NCBI GenBank assembly: GCA_937924555.1
Contig: CALDSN010000106.1
Span: forward strand, 1 to 13,836
Source: an uncultured bacterium
Lineage (GTDB): Bacteria; Cloacimonadota; Cloacimonadia; Cloacimonadales; Cloacimonadaceae
Length of the DNA: 13,836 nucleotides
Direction: 5' to 3'
Of the stretch, positions 1 to 7,360 are shown piece after piece (the stretch's first letter is position 1; every line of letters starts with the position of its first letter). The notes under the pieces are model-generated. The model had not been told where the DNA came from. It saw only the letters and a program-made list of their open reading frames with translations, and did not search any database. A program made the translations under genes and the position numbers.

Positions 1-1205
1 TGAGTGGGGTACAGCTCCGCTTCCATGCTGATGACCAAGGTGAATGGGCTTCGGGTTGGGCAATTGACAATATCTCCCTAGCTTTTGTCAATATCGACCT
101 GATGACTCCCATCGTGGATCACTATCCTGTAATCGGTTGGCCCATTGTGGACGCAGACATCACCATCAGTGCTGATGTATACGATGATCTCACATGGAAC
201 AGTGGTCTTACTTCCGTTACCTTGAACTATGCCATCGATGGTGGCACTGAGAACCAAGTTCCTATGACTCTCGTTGGTGGCTTGTATGAAGCAGCCATCC
301 CCGGCCAAGCCGCAGGTTCAGTGGTTTCCTACAGCATCACTGCTGTTGACGCATCAGCTCAAGCTAACACCATTACTACTGATGTTTGGGATTTCGATGT
401 GAATTCACCTGTCTGGTTACAGTATGATGCTAACACCATCACCAACAATATCGGTTTGGGTTCTGGTACCTTTGGTATCATGACTGGTTTTGGCAATCCT
501 TTTGGTGCTGGCAACCCCTGCCAAATCAACAGTGTGTTTGCCAGATCATTGTATGCCACAACTGCGAATGTGCACGTTTACACATATAATGGCGAAACCG
601 ACACCTTCACCGATGTCATCCCCAGCTTTAGCCAATCATTCTTGGCTGCAACTGATACTGTAATTCCGCTAAGCAACTGCACCACCACTGCCGGAATCTT
701 CTACGTTGCTCTTACTGACGTCCCTGGTGGTAACTACTTCGCCCATGATGGAAGCCAAGATTATTACCCCGGGACCCATTTCGTGCATTTTGGTGCCGGA
801 ATGAGTACCGCAAACCTTGGTACTGTTGAAAGCTCAGGCTTCCCCGGTTCATGGTTCATTCGCGCCAATGTTGAAGCCGGTGTTTCTGCAATTGACGCTC
901 CTGTCGTCACCATCACCAATGAGCTTGATGGTCCCACCCTTGCATGGGCAGCAGTAACCGGTGCAAACTCATATCATATCTATGGCTCAGCTGATCCAGT
1001 CGCTGAAACCTTCACCTTACTGGATACTATTGGTTCATCACCATATATCTACACAGGTACTGAAGGTTACATGTTCTTCAAAGTGACTGCTGACACAACA
1101 GGTTTACCTGCAAAGAGAACAATCTCCAGTCGTGTCAACACCCTTAGGAACATGGTTGCCAATCACAGATTAAAGCAAGCTCCCAAGGCTTCTTTGAGAA
1201 AGTAA
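1..1205 (+). CDS. Secreted multidomain beta-rich protein, C-terminal part (5' end outside window)
   Basis: The frame is open from base 3 to the TAA at 1203-1205, giving 400 visible residues; the true start lies upstream. The first ~30 residues contain GEWASGWAIDNI, the typical end of a 'choice-of-anchor J'/MAM-like beta-sandwich. Residues about 35-130 look like an Ig-like domain (YDDLTWNSG, VSYSITAVDAS). A second beta-rich region follows, and residues about 300-365 resemble a fibronectin type III fold (PTLAWAAVTGANSYHIYGS). Composition is rich in Thr, Ser, Gly and Asn and very poor in Cys, as expected for an exported surface or secreted protein. The end is not a recognisable type IX sorting domain but a basic tail (NHRLKQAPKASLRK). 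Substrate or partner cannot be told. The domain style is seen, the family is known, and the cell-surface role is inferred. Confidence 0.75.
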   Translation, partial: SGVQLRFHADDQGEWASGWAIDNISLAFVNIDLMTPIVDHYPVIGWPIVDADITISADVYDDLTWNSGLTSVTLNYAIDGGTENQVPMTLVGGLYEAAIPGQAAGSVVSYSITAVDASAQANTITTDVWDFDVNSPVWLQYDANTITNNIGLGSGTFGIMTGFGNPFGAGNPCQINSVFARSLYATTANVHVYTYNGETDTFTDVIPSFSQSFLAATDTVIPLSNCTTTAGIFYVALTDVPGGNYFAHDGSQDYYPGTHFVHFGAGMSTANLGTVESSGFPGSWFIRANVEAGVSAIDAPVVTITNELDGPTLAWAAVTGANSYHIYGSADPVAETFTLLDTIGSSPYIYTGTEGYMFFKVTADTTGLPAKRTISSRVNTLRNMVANHRLKQAPKASLRK

Positions 1206-1213
1206 CTAATCAA

Positions 1214-1247
1214 ACTTGGTAATTGGTACTATACCAGGTTATCAAGT
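1214..1247 (+). other. Strong hairpin just after the stop codon of the secreted-protein gene
   Basis: ACTTGGTAAT (1214-1223) pairs with GTTATCAAGT (1238-1247), counting two G-U pairs. After one bulged G the inner stem TGGTA/TACCA (1224-1228/1232-1236) closes a 3-nt CTA loop. That gives about 15 base pairs, starting 8 nt after the TAA. It has no T tract of its own. It may act with the next hairpin as a tandem terminator or protect the 3' end of the mRNA. Confidence 0.6.
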
Positions 1248-1254
1248 AAAGTTA

Positions 1255-1291
1255 ACCCCCCCCCCCGTGCAATATGCATGGGGGGGGGGTT
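1255..1291 (+). terminator. C11/G10 hairpin, probable terminator of the secreted-protein gene
   Basis: A run of eleven C (1256-1266) faces a run of ten G (1280-1289). Between them GTGC/GCAT (1267-1270/1276-1279, one G-U pair) closes a 5-nt AATAT loop, and outer A-T pairs follow if one C is bulged. The 3' side continues TTCTTAT, a weak U tract. Position after the stop and extreme stem strength support a terminator. The homopolymer lengths should be treated with care because such runs are prone to sequencing and replication slippage. Confidence 0.6.
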
Positions 1292-1455
1292 CTTATATGT
1301 AGCAATCCTTCCGATTAGAATGATCTGTTTATTTTGGAGATGTTGTAGGAAACAAACGGAGTAAACTTCTTCACCTTGTACCCATCTGCTGCACTTCGCA
1401 TGATTACTGATTCAGCTCTTTGCATAATATCGGAATAATCCGCAGCTAAAGGAAA

Positions 1456-1474
1456 AGCCGGCATTCAGCCGGCT
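1456..1474 (-). terminator. Rho-independent terminator of the rnf operon
   Basis: Read on the minus strand, AGCCGGC and GCCGGCT form a perfect 7-bp GC-rich stem with a 5-nt TGAAT loop, followed directly by TTTTCC. It lies 30 nt beyond the rnfB stop codon, the right place and orientation to end the six-gene rnf transcript. Confidence 0.75.
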
Positions 1475-1503
1475 CTCTATGAAGTTCAGTAGAGCGCTAA
1501 ACT

Positions 1504-2532
1504 CTACACCAGTTTAATTGCTTTCTTAGGACACTTGGCTACGCATTGTTCGCAGCCAATACAAGCTTCCTTATCCACAGTGTGAACCTGTTTAAGTTCC
1601 CCGTTGATTGCCTTGGTGGGGCATATCTTGGCACAGATAGTGCAGCCTATACAGTTCTCTGCCACAATCTCAGCTTTTTTACGCATACCTGCTTTGGCAT
1701 CGGTGATGGCTTTAGTGGGGCATACTGTGAAGCATAAGCCACAATCAATGCACTTGGCATAATCTATGCGGGCAAGGTTATTCTCCACCGTTATAGCCTG
1801 TACGGGGCATTTACGACCACACAAACCACAGCCTATGCATGGCAGCTCTGTTCCACAAAGCTGCTTAGCCACAGGAAGTTTGGCTTTGGAACTGCAGTTA
1901 ATTACCACATTACGGTTTTCCGGCACCAATAATATCAGCTTTCTGGGACATGCTTTAACACAAGCACCACAAGCAGTGCACTTTTCTTTATCAATATGAC
2001 GCATGCCATGTTCATCCACACTTATGGCATCGAACACACAAACAGCCTGGCAATCATTGAAGCCCACGCAACCCCAGTGGCACATGTTTGGTCCATCGGC
2101 GATATTCACTGCAGACTTGCAACTTTCCACGCCCTGGTAAGCATATTTCCACTTGGTGTTGTTTGTGCCACCACTGGAACAATGGATTACTGCCACCTTC
2201 TTCTCGGAAGCAACGGCACTTTTACCCATAATCTTGGCAATTGCTTCCACGGAAGCTGGTCCGCCGGGGGCACACAGGTTTATTGCCGCATCACTATTCA
2301 CAATGGCATCGGCATAACCGGCACAACCGGCTTGCCCGCAAGCACCGCAATTGGCACCGGGTAAAGAGGCGATGATTTGCTCCACCCGTGGATCGAGCTT
2401 AACCTCAAACACTTTGGCAGCAAACGCCAGCACCAAACCAAACACCAAGCCCATAACTCCCAGAATTACAACCGGGATAAGTATGGTGGAAGAGGCTGAA
2501 GCAGCAAGAGGGATTATTATACTTACTATCAT
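1504..2532 (-). CDS. rnfB: RnfB, multi-[4Fe-4S] ferredoxin-type subunit of the Rnf complex
   Basis: Electron-transfer subunit of the membrane Rnf complex (reduced ferredoxin:NAD+ oxidoreductase), likely the entry point for electrons from ferredoxin. It has 342 residues: an N-terminal membrane anchor (about 15-40), then the RnfB-specific cluster motif GANCGACGQAGC with a distal Cys (Cys62, 65, 70, 87). Six further four-Cys ferredoxin sets begin at Cys151, 185, 232, 261, 294 and 324. The set at 151-165 has the spaced RnfB form (CHWGCVGFNDCQAVC). Seven potential [4Fe-4S] sites therefore fit in the chain, as in the long RnfB type of anaerobes rather than the short proteobacterial type. The start is supported by GGGAG about 9 nt upstream. 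It is the last gene of the operon, 11 nt after rnfA, and is followed by a terminator. Confidence 0.95.
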   Translation of the reverse strand: MIVSIIIPLAASASSTILIPVVILGVMGLVFGLVLAFAAKVFEVKLDPRVEQIIASLPGANCGACGQAGCAGYADAIVNSDAAINLCAPGGPASVEAIAKIMGKSAVASEKKVAVIHCSSGGTNNTKWKYAYQGVESCKSAVNIADGPNMCHWGCVGFNDCQAVCVFDAISVDEHGMRHIDKEKCTACGACVKACPRKLILLVPENRNVVINCSSKAKLPVAKQLCGTELPCIGCGLCGRKCPVQAITVENNLARIDYAKCIDCGLCFTVCPTKAITDAKAGMRKKAEIVAENCIGCTICAKICPTKAINGELKQVHTVDKEACIGCEQCVAKCPKKAIKLV

Positions 2533-2545
2533 TATCTCATCTCCC

Positions 2546-3148
2546 TTATATCTTCATGCCCATAAAGCCATAGAAGGCAAGAGCCATGATGCCGGCTAAA
2601 ATCAACCCGCTGGGCATGCCACGCATGCTTTTGGGCATATCCACAAGTTCCAAACGCTCGCGGATTCCCGCCATAGCTAAGAGCACAAAGGTGAAACCTA
2701 CACCCGAAAGGAAGCCATTCAGCACCGACCAGATGAAGTTGTAACGGCTGCCATCGGCAAGGGGGGTGATGTTCAGAATAGCCACACCCAACACCGCGCA
2801 GTTGGTGGTGATGAGGGGAAGGTACACACCAAGTGACTTATACAGTGCCGGTGAGTTCTTTTGAATCACCATCTCCACAAACTGCACCAGAGCAGCAATG
2901 GTGAGAATAAAGGCAAGGGTTTGAAGGTATTCCAAGCCATAAGGAACCAGCAGATACTGGAATATCAAATAACAAAAGGCAGAGGCAAGGGTCATCACAA
3001 AGATCACCGCCATCCCCATACCAAAGGCAGAATCAAGCTTTTTGGATACACCCAGATAGGGGCATAAGCCCAAAAAGCGGGATAACACGAAGTTCTGCAC
3101 CAAGATGGCAGAGATTGCCATCACGAACAATTGACCGAGGAATCCCAT
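2546..3148 (-). CDS. rnfA: RnfA, membrane subunit of the Rnf complex
   Basis: Integral membrane subunit homologous to NqrE/RsxA, 200 residues with about six hydrophobic segments. The two halves of the RnfA/RnfE family each carry a conserved membrane Cys, here Cys29 in GLCPYLGV and Cys117 in TNCAVLGVAI. In the family these residues, with those of RnfE, hold an intramembrane iron-sulfur cluster between the two subunits. Full-length motifs such as NFVLSRFLG and LYKSLGVYLPLI are intact. The start ATG overlaps the rnfE stop by one base (TAATG), with GGAG upstream inside rnfE, so translation is probably coupled. The paralogue RnfE sits next to it in inverted membrane topology in known complexes. 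Confidence 0.95.
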   Translation of the reverse strand: MGFLGQLFVMAISAILVQNFVLSRFLGLCPYLGVSKKLDSAFGMGMAVIFVMTLASAFCYLIFQYLLVPYGLEYLQTLAFILTIAALVQFVEMVIQKNSPALYKSLGVYLPLITTNCAVLGVAILNITPLADGSRYNFIWSVLNGFLSGVGFTFVLLAMAGIRERLELVDMPKSMRGMPSGLILAGIMALAFYGFMGMKI

Positions 3149-3738
3149 TATTTCTTCTCCTTAATCATGTTCATAAGCGCCATCAGAAAGCCAAGCGTGA
3201 TGAAGGCTCCGGGAGCCAGCAAGGTTATCAGCATGGGATCATAAGTACTAGGCATAACCTTGATGTTCAGCCAGGTGCCGTTCCCCAAAACTTCCCTGAT
3301 GGTGGCAACCACGGTTAGGGCAAGCGTGAAGCCCAAGCCCATACCTATGCCATCGGCGATGGAATTAATAACATTATTCTTGTTGGCAAAAGCCTCAGCG
3401 CGCCCCAGAATGATGCAGTTCACCACAATGAGCGGAATAAACAAGCCCAAAGACTTATGCAGGGCAGGCAGGTAAGCTGCCATACTCATATCAACAATGG
3501 ACACAAAAGCAGCGATAACCACCACATACACCGGGATGCGTATCTTATCCGGGGTTACATTCTTTATCAGGGAGATAAAGATGTTGGAGCACACTAGCAC
3601 AAATGTTGCCGCCATACCCATGCCCAAGGCATTACTAACCGAGGTGGAGGTGGCAAGCGTGGGGCACATGCCAAGCACAATTACGAATATGGGGTTCTCT
3701 TTAATTATCCCTTTGGTTAATTCGGAGATAAAGCTCAT
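3148..3738 (-). CDS. rnfE: RnfE, membrane subunit of the Rnf complex
   Basis: Integral membrane subunit homologous to NqrD/RsxE, 196 residues, about six transmembrane segments, partner of RnfA. The family Cys residues are present: Cys25 in VLGMCPTLA and Cys108 in VVNCIILGRAEAFA, the latter a hallmark of RnfE/NqrD. IKENPIFV near the N terminus and ADGIGMGLGFTLAL in the middle are also typical. The start ATG overlaps the end of rnfG by four bases (ATGA), the usual sign of coupled translation. It probably sits at the ion-translocating core with RnfA and RnfD; whether the ion is Na+ or H+ cannot be read from the sequence by eye. Confidence 0.95.
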   Translation of the reverse strand: MSFISELTKGIIKENPIFVIVLGMCPTLATSTSVSNALGMGMAATFVLVCSNIFISLIKNVTPDKIRIPVYVVVIAAFVSIVDMSMAAYLPALHKSLGLFIPLIVVNCIILGRAEAFANKNNVINSIADGIGMGLGFTLALTVVATIREVLGNGTWLNIKVMPSTYDPMLITLLAPGAFITLGFLMALMNMIKEKK

Positions 3739-4292
3739 TTCGCCTCTCCTTTGCCATTTATCTCTTGGCTGAGAATATCTATGTATTCTTTCAAGGCATT
3801 CGTTACTGCACGAGTGGTAATGGTAGCACCTGTTAGAGCTTTGATGCAGTTGGGGGCTACTCCGCCATCCTTATCCACTATAAGCTGCGAGGCATTCTTA
3901 CCCGAAAACTGAGCAGCGAATTCCGGCTTAGTAGAGTTTGTCCCCAAACCGGGGGTTTCTGTCTGCTGAACCACTTTGATATTAATGATGGTAAGGCTAC
4001 TATCCACGGCTGCCATGGTTTTCACCGCACCGCTATATCCCGCTTTCTCGGCAGTGAAGGTATAACCCTTCAAAGCTTTGGTTGTCTTATCACGGGCAAT
4101 GTAATAATCTATGGCTCCGTGCACTTCCTCAAATTCTGCATCGGGAATAAGCATTTCCCGCGCTTCCTGAGCCTCTTTTATCTTGATAGCTTCAATCTTC
4201 GGCTTGGTGAGGGAGTTCACATAAGCCAACAGAGCTGTGGCGACCATGCAAAAGGCAAGCAGGGTCAAACCAAGTTTTAGGAACATCTTCAT
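3735..4292 (-). CDS. rnfG: RnfG, FMN-carrying subunit of the Rnf complex
   Basis: Membrane-anchored extracytoplasmic flavoprotein subunit, homologous to NqrC/RsxG, 185 residues. One N-terminal transmembrane helix (about 5-27) is followed by an FMN-binding domain. The covalent flavinylation motif reads LTGATITT, and Thr157 of the TGAT core is the expected FMN acceptor, attached by an ApbE-type transferase that is not in this window. The conserved QQTETPGLGT segment (109-118) precedes it, as in the family. The start overlaps the rnfD stop by one base (TAATG) and the gene overlaps rnfE by four. A short Ala/Lys-rich linker separates anchor and domain. Confidence 0.95.
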   Translation of the reverse strand: MKMFLKLGLTLLAFCMVATALLAYVNSLTKPKIEAIKIKEAQEAREMLIPDAEFEEVHGAIDYYIARDKTTKALKGYTFTAEKAGYSGAVKTMAAVDSSLTIINIKVVQQTETPGLGTNSTKPEFAAQFSGKNASQLIVDKDGGVAPNCIKALTGATITTRAVTNALKEYIDILSQEINGKGEAK

Positions 4293-5392
4293 TACTTCAT
4301 CCTCCCAAAAGCCTTAGGCGCAGAGAATTTATCTATCAAAGGCGTCATCACATTCATGAACAGAATGGAATAGCTAACTCCTTCCGGATAACCACCAACC
4401 AATCTGATAACCACGGTAAGCACTCCGCAACCAATGGCGTAGATTATCCGCCCATTCTTGGTTAAAGGTGAGGTGGTATAGTCCGTTGCCATAAAGAAGG
4501 CACCCAACATCAATCCTCCGGAGAAGATATGGAAGAAGGGCAGCATCATGCTGTATCCGCTTCCCTGGATGGGACCAAAGAGGAAGGTGAGCACAAACAC
4601 CGTGCCGATATAGAACAACGGAATACGCCATTCGATAATGTTTTTGTACAGCAGGTAAGCAGCACCGAGCAGCAAGGCAAAAGCACTCACTTCACCGATA
4701 CAGCCACCAACATTACCCCAGAAGAGGTTTTTCAGGCTTGCCATCTCCGTGATATTGGTGAATATCCTGTTGGCAAGATCAATCCCTTCCCCGGCATCGG
4801 CATTGATGGAAGCTACAAAGCTGCTATCACGCAGGGTTTGCACAACCTTAAGGGGAGTGGCACCTGTAACCAAATCATAAGCTTTGGGGGATAGGCTTTG
4901 CAGGTTGGAAGCAATGGCATCAAGATCATTTAATCCGCTCAAATTCCCCGTTTTTGGCTTTAACCAACCGGAGGTCATCAGGGAGGGCCAGGATGCCAAG
5001 AGGAAGGCACGTCCCAATAGTGCAGGGTTCACAGGATTGTTGCCCAATCCGCCAAACACCTGCTTACCCACGGCAATGGCAAATACAGAACCCATAATGG
5101 GCATCCACCACGGAGCACCGGGGTTTATATTGTAAGAAAGCAGCATACCGGTTAGGAAGGCAGAGCCATCATTAACCGTAACCGGAACTTTGCGCATCTT
5201 TTGGATTAATGCTTCCGTCACCACGGCACTAACTGCACCAAGCAAGGTGAGGGTAAGGGAGCGAATACCCCAGAAATATACGGCAAACGCCAAGGCAGGA
5301 GTTAGGGCAAGAACCACATTCCACATTACCATCGACACATTGGTCTTGTCGTGCACATGGGGTGCGGAGGATACGATGTATTTATCTTTCAT
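4292..5392 (-). CDS. rnfD: RnfD, FMN-carrying membrane subunit of the Rnf complex
   Basis: Polytopic subunit homologous to NqrB/RsxD, 366 residues. Recognisable family segments, in order: SSAPHVHDK near the N terminus, DGSAFLTGMLL (75-85), GKQVFGGLGNNPVNPALLGR (109-128), the flavinylation motif DLVTGATPLK with Thr179 as likely covalent FMN acceptor, ATDYTTSPLT, and EGVSYSILFMNVMTPLID near the C terminus. RnfD forms the ion-conducting membrane part with RnfA and RnfE and passes electrons through its flavin toward RnfC. The start is 5 nt after the rnfC stop with only a weak GGAA ribosome site, so it probably depends on coupling with rnfC. The TGAT motifs in RnfD and RnfG show that the cell must have ApbE. 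Confidence 0.95.
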   Translation of the reverse strand: MKDKYIVSSAPHVHDKTNVSMVMWNVVLALTPALAFAVYFWGIRSLTLTLLGAVSAVVTEALIQKMRKVPVTVNDGSAFLTGMLLSYNINPGAPWWMPIMGSVFAIAVGKQVFGGLGNNPVNPALLGRAFLLASWPSLMTSGWLKPKTGNLSGLNDLDAIASNLQSLSPKAYDLVTGATPLKVVQTLRDSSFVASINADAGEGIDLANRIFTNITEMASLKNLFWGNVGGCIGEVSAFALLLGAAYLLYKNIIEWRIPLFYIGTVFVLTFLFGPIQGSGYSMMLPFFHIFSGGLMLGAFFMATDYTTSPLTKNGRIIYAIGCGVLTVVIRLVGGYPEGVSYSILFMNVMTPLIDKFSAPKAFGRMK

Positions 5393-5397
5393 AATTC

Positions 5398-6720
5398 CTA
5401 TTTCCCTTCCTTTTGAGCTTCGGCATATCGAATCTTACCGGTATCTATCCACTGCACCAAGCGTATCTGAGCAGGGCACACATAGGCACAGCTTCCACAC
5501 TTCATACAGTCGTTCAAGCCTGCCTTTACTGCCATATCAAGATTCTTATACTTAACGGCAGCAGCAATTGTGCTGGGCAGAAGGTTCATGGGACAAACAT
5601 CCACGCAACGGGCACAGCGCAAGCAGTTATGCTCCTCCATCGAGCGGGCTGCCTTTTCGCCAAGCAGCACCAATCCGCTGCTTCCCTTACCCATGCCTGC
5701 TTCCAAGCCCGGGAGGGCAAAGCCCATCATCGGTCCGCCGGAGATAATCTTGCCCACGGTCATGCTTGTTCCACCGCAAAGCTCCACCAACTCCGCAAAA
5801 GAAGTGCCGATTCTTGCTTTCAGGTTCTGAGCTTTCTTAATCCCTTCGCCTGTGATGCTTATTATCCGCTCTATCAACGGTTTTTTATAGCGTATCGCTT
5901 CATACACGGCAAAGGCAGTGCCCACATTCTGCACCACCACGCCTACTGCCATGGGAAGTCCTCCCGCCGGAACTTTACGCTTTGTGGCTGCATAGATTAG
6001 CTGTTTTTCCGCTCCCTGAGGGTAGCGTAGCTTCAAGCCCACCACTTCAAGGTTGCTTTCGCTTTTCAGCAGTTTTTCCATCAGCCGGATGGCATCAGGT
6101 TTGTTCGCTTCAATCCCGATTACGCCCTTCTTGGCGTTAACAATCTTCATTATCAGCTTCAAGCCTTTAATGATATCCTCGGCATGCTCCATCATCAAAC
6201 GGTAGTCACTTGTTAAAAACGGCTCGCATTCAACTCCGTTCAGGATAACCGTATCGATAGGCTTGTCCGCAGGGGGACTGAGCTTCACATGGGTTGGGAA
6301 ACCCGCACCGCCCATACCGCAGATACCTGCAGCAGCGATGCGTTCTTTCATCTCGTTAACCGGTAGCTCCATAAAGCTTTCTTCGTCCACCAAATCCACC
6401 CATTCGTCCTTACCGTCTCCGGTAATCTGGATCGCCAGTGAGCTTGTTCCACACGGATGGGGAAAACGGTCGATGGCGGTAACCTTGCCGGAAATTGAGG
6501 CATGTTGATTCAAAGATACAAAGCCTGAAGCCTCTGCGATAAGCTGCCCTTTGCTAACTTCATCACCCACCTTAACAACAGGTGTGGAAGGAGCTCCAAT
6601 GTGCTGCGAAAGATGAATGGTAACTTTTGCGGGAAGGGGGGCTATTGTGATGGGTGCAGATGCCGAAAAATGCTTTTCGTCGTGGGGATGAACACCCCCA
6701 GGAAATGTTCGTAACTGCAT
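5398..6720 (-). CDS. rnfC: RnfC, NADH-binding subunit of the Rnf complex
   Basis: Peripheral cytoplasmic subunit that reduces NAD+ at the end of the Rnf electron chain, 440 residues from the ATG chosen here. The N terminus is typical (MQLRTFPGGVHPHDEK). It has a Complex I 51-kDa-like fold with the nucleotide/FMN motif GMGGAGFPTHVKL (135-147) and NGVECEPFLTSDYR (161-174), and an SLBB-like stretch. Two [4Fe-4S] motifs, CLRCARCVDVCP (Cys366-376) and CMKCGSCAYVCP (Cys405-415), end the protein. An in-frame GTG two codons earlier overlaps the GGGAG ribosome site at 6726-6730, so the ATG at 6718-6720 with 5-nt spacing is preferred. It is the first gene of the operon, the order (C-D-G-E-A-B) used by clostridia and other anaerobes. 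Confidence 0.95.
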   Translation of the reverse strand: MQLRTFPGGVHPHDEKHFSASAPITIAPLPAKVTIHLSQHIGAPSTPVVKVGDEVSKGQLIAEASGFVSLNQHASISGKVTAIDRFPHPCGTSSLAIQITGDGKDEWVDLVDEESFMELPVNEMKERIAAAGICGMGGAGFPTHVKLSPPADKPIDTVILNGVECEPFLTSDYRLMMEHAEDIIKGLKLIMKIVNAKKGVIGIEANKPDAIRLMEKLLKSESNLEVVGLKLRYPQGAEKQLIYAATKRKVPAGGLPMAVGVVVQNVGTAFAVYEAIRYKKPLIERIISITGEGIKKAQNLKARIGTSFAELVELCGGTSMTVGKIISGGPMMGFALPGLEAGMGKGSSGLVLLGEKAARSMEEHNCLRCARCVDVCPMNLLPSTIAAAVKYKNLDMAVKAGLNDCMKCGSCAYVCPAQIRLVQWIDTGKIRYAEAQKEGK

Positions 6721-6732
6721 TAACACTCCCGT

Positions 6733-6752
6733 GGCTGAGCGTAGCTCAAGCC
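6733..6752 (-). promoter_or_regulatory. Leader hairpin directly upstream of the rnfC ribosome site
   Basis: On the minus strand GGCTTGAGC and GCTCAGCC pair around a TAC loop with one bulged base. The stem ends two bases before the GGGAG ribosome site (6726-6730). It could modulate initiation of rnfC or mRNA stability; function is inferred from position only. Confidence 0.35.
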
Positions 6753-6787
6753 ATTGTCAAAATTTTGCCCACTTTTTATGATACCCT

Positions 6788-6815
6788 ATAATAGGCAAGT
6801 TATTTCTTGTGCTAA
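6788..6815 (-). promoter_or_regulatory. Candidate sigma70-type promoter of the rnf operon
   Basis: On the minus strand TTAGCA (6815-6810, 4 of 6 to the -35 consensus) is followed after 16 nt by TATTAT (6793-6788, 5 of 6 to -10). Transcription would start near 6781, giving a leader of about 60 nt that includes the hairpin at 6733-6752. It is the best match in the divergent gap but not a strong one. Confidence 0.35.
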
Positions 6816-6893
6816 TGGCACTTCTTTCAACACGTAACCTATGATAATGTGCACAGCCCTGCGCAAAGATCATTTTACTTGTGCAAATCAGGC

Positions 6894-6921
6894 TTGACAA
6901 GCACAGCTACCAAGCAATTAT
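6894..6921 (+). promoter_or_regulatory. Candidate promoter of the DUF3147-like gene
   Basis: A perfect TTGACA (6894-6899), a 16-nt spacer and AATTAT (6916-6921, 4 of 6 to -10). Transcription would start about 6928, some 23 nt before the ATG. The rest of the 230-bp divergent gap has an 8-bp palindrome TGTGCACA (6848-6855) and otherwise nothing I can assign. Confidence 0.4.
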
Positions 6922-6950
6922 GCCCATAAACAAGAATATTGAGGCGAAGC

Positions 6951-7298
6951 ATGAAACAGTATATCATCAAGACTCTGCTAACCCTGTTCATCATCGTGGC
7001 AGTTAGCGAAATTGCCAAGAAAAGCAGCCTTATCGGGGGGATACTGGTGTCCCTGCCGATCGTTTCCGTGCTGGCGATGATTTGGCTGTGGGTGGATACC
7101 AAGAGCAAGACCAAGCTTGCAGAGTTTTCCTATTCCGTATTTTGGCTGGTGATACCCTCTCTGGTGCTGTTTATCAGCCTCCCTTTTCTGCTGAAAAAGA
7201 TGGAGTTCGGCTGGGCTATGACGGCGGCTTGCGGACTTACGGTACTTGCTTACTATGCCATGGTTACAGTGCTGGGAGCGTTTAACATCAAGCTGTAA
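6951..7298 (+). CDS. Small integral membrane protein, DUF3147/GlpM-like
   Basis: A 115-residue, very hydrophobic protein with four likely transmembrane segments (about 3-20, 27-48, 62-82, 88-110). VAVSEIAKKSSLIGGILVSL and the central WLWVDTKSK, followed by FWLVIPSLVLF, match the pattern I know for the DUF3147 family, whose function is not established. The ATG at 6951 is chosen because GAGG at 6941-6944 stands 6 nt upstream. The in-frame TTG at 6939 overlaps that site and would add only MRRS. It appears monocistronic, divergent from rnfC and convergent with tag. No link to Rnf function can be shown. Confidence 0.75.
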   Translation: MKQYIIKTLLTLFIIVAVSEIAKKSSLIGGILVSLPIVSVLAMIWLWVDTKSKTKLAEFSYSVFWLVIPSLVLFISLPFLLKKMEFGWAMTAACGLTVLAYYAMVTVLGAFNIKL

Positions 7299-7360
7299 CG
7301 GTTGCTCTTCCTGCAAAGTTAATTGATTCGCGTGATGCTGTAACCTCGAAAGACTCACTC

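Noticed and set aside
5413..6000. Long plus-strand open frame opposite rnfC
   Set aside because: It lies fully antisense to a well-matched gene, has a Cys/His/Ser-rich unnatural composition and no ribosome site.
6939..6950. TTG start for the DUF3147-like protein
   Set aside because: The TTG overlaps the GAGG ribosome site that fits the ATG at 6951.
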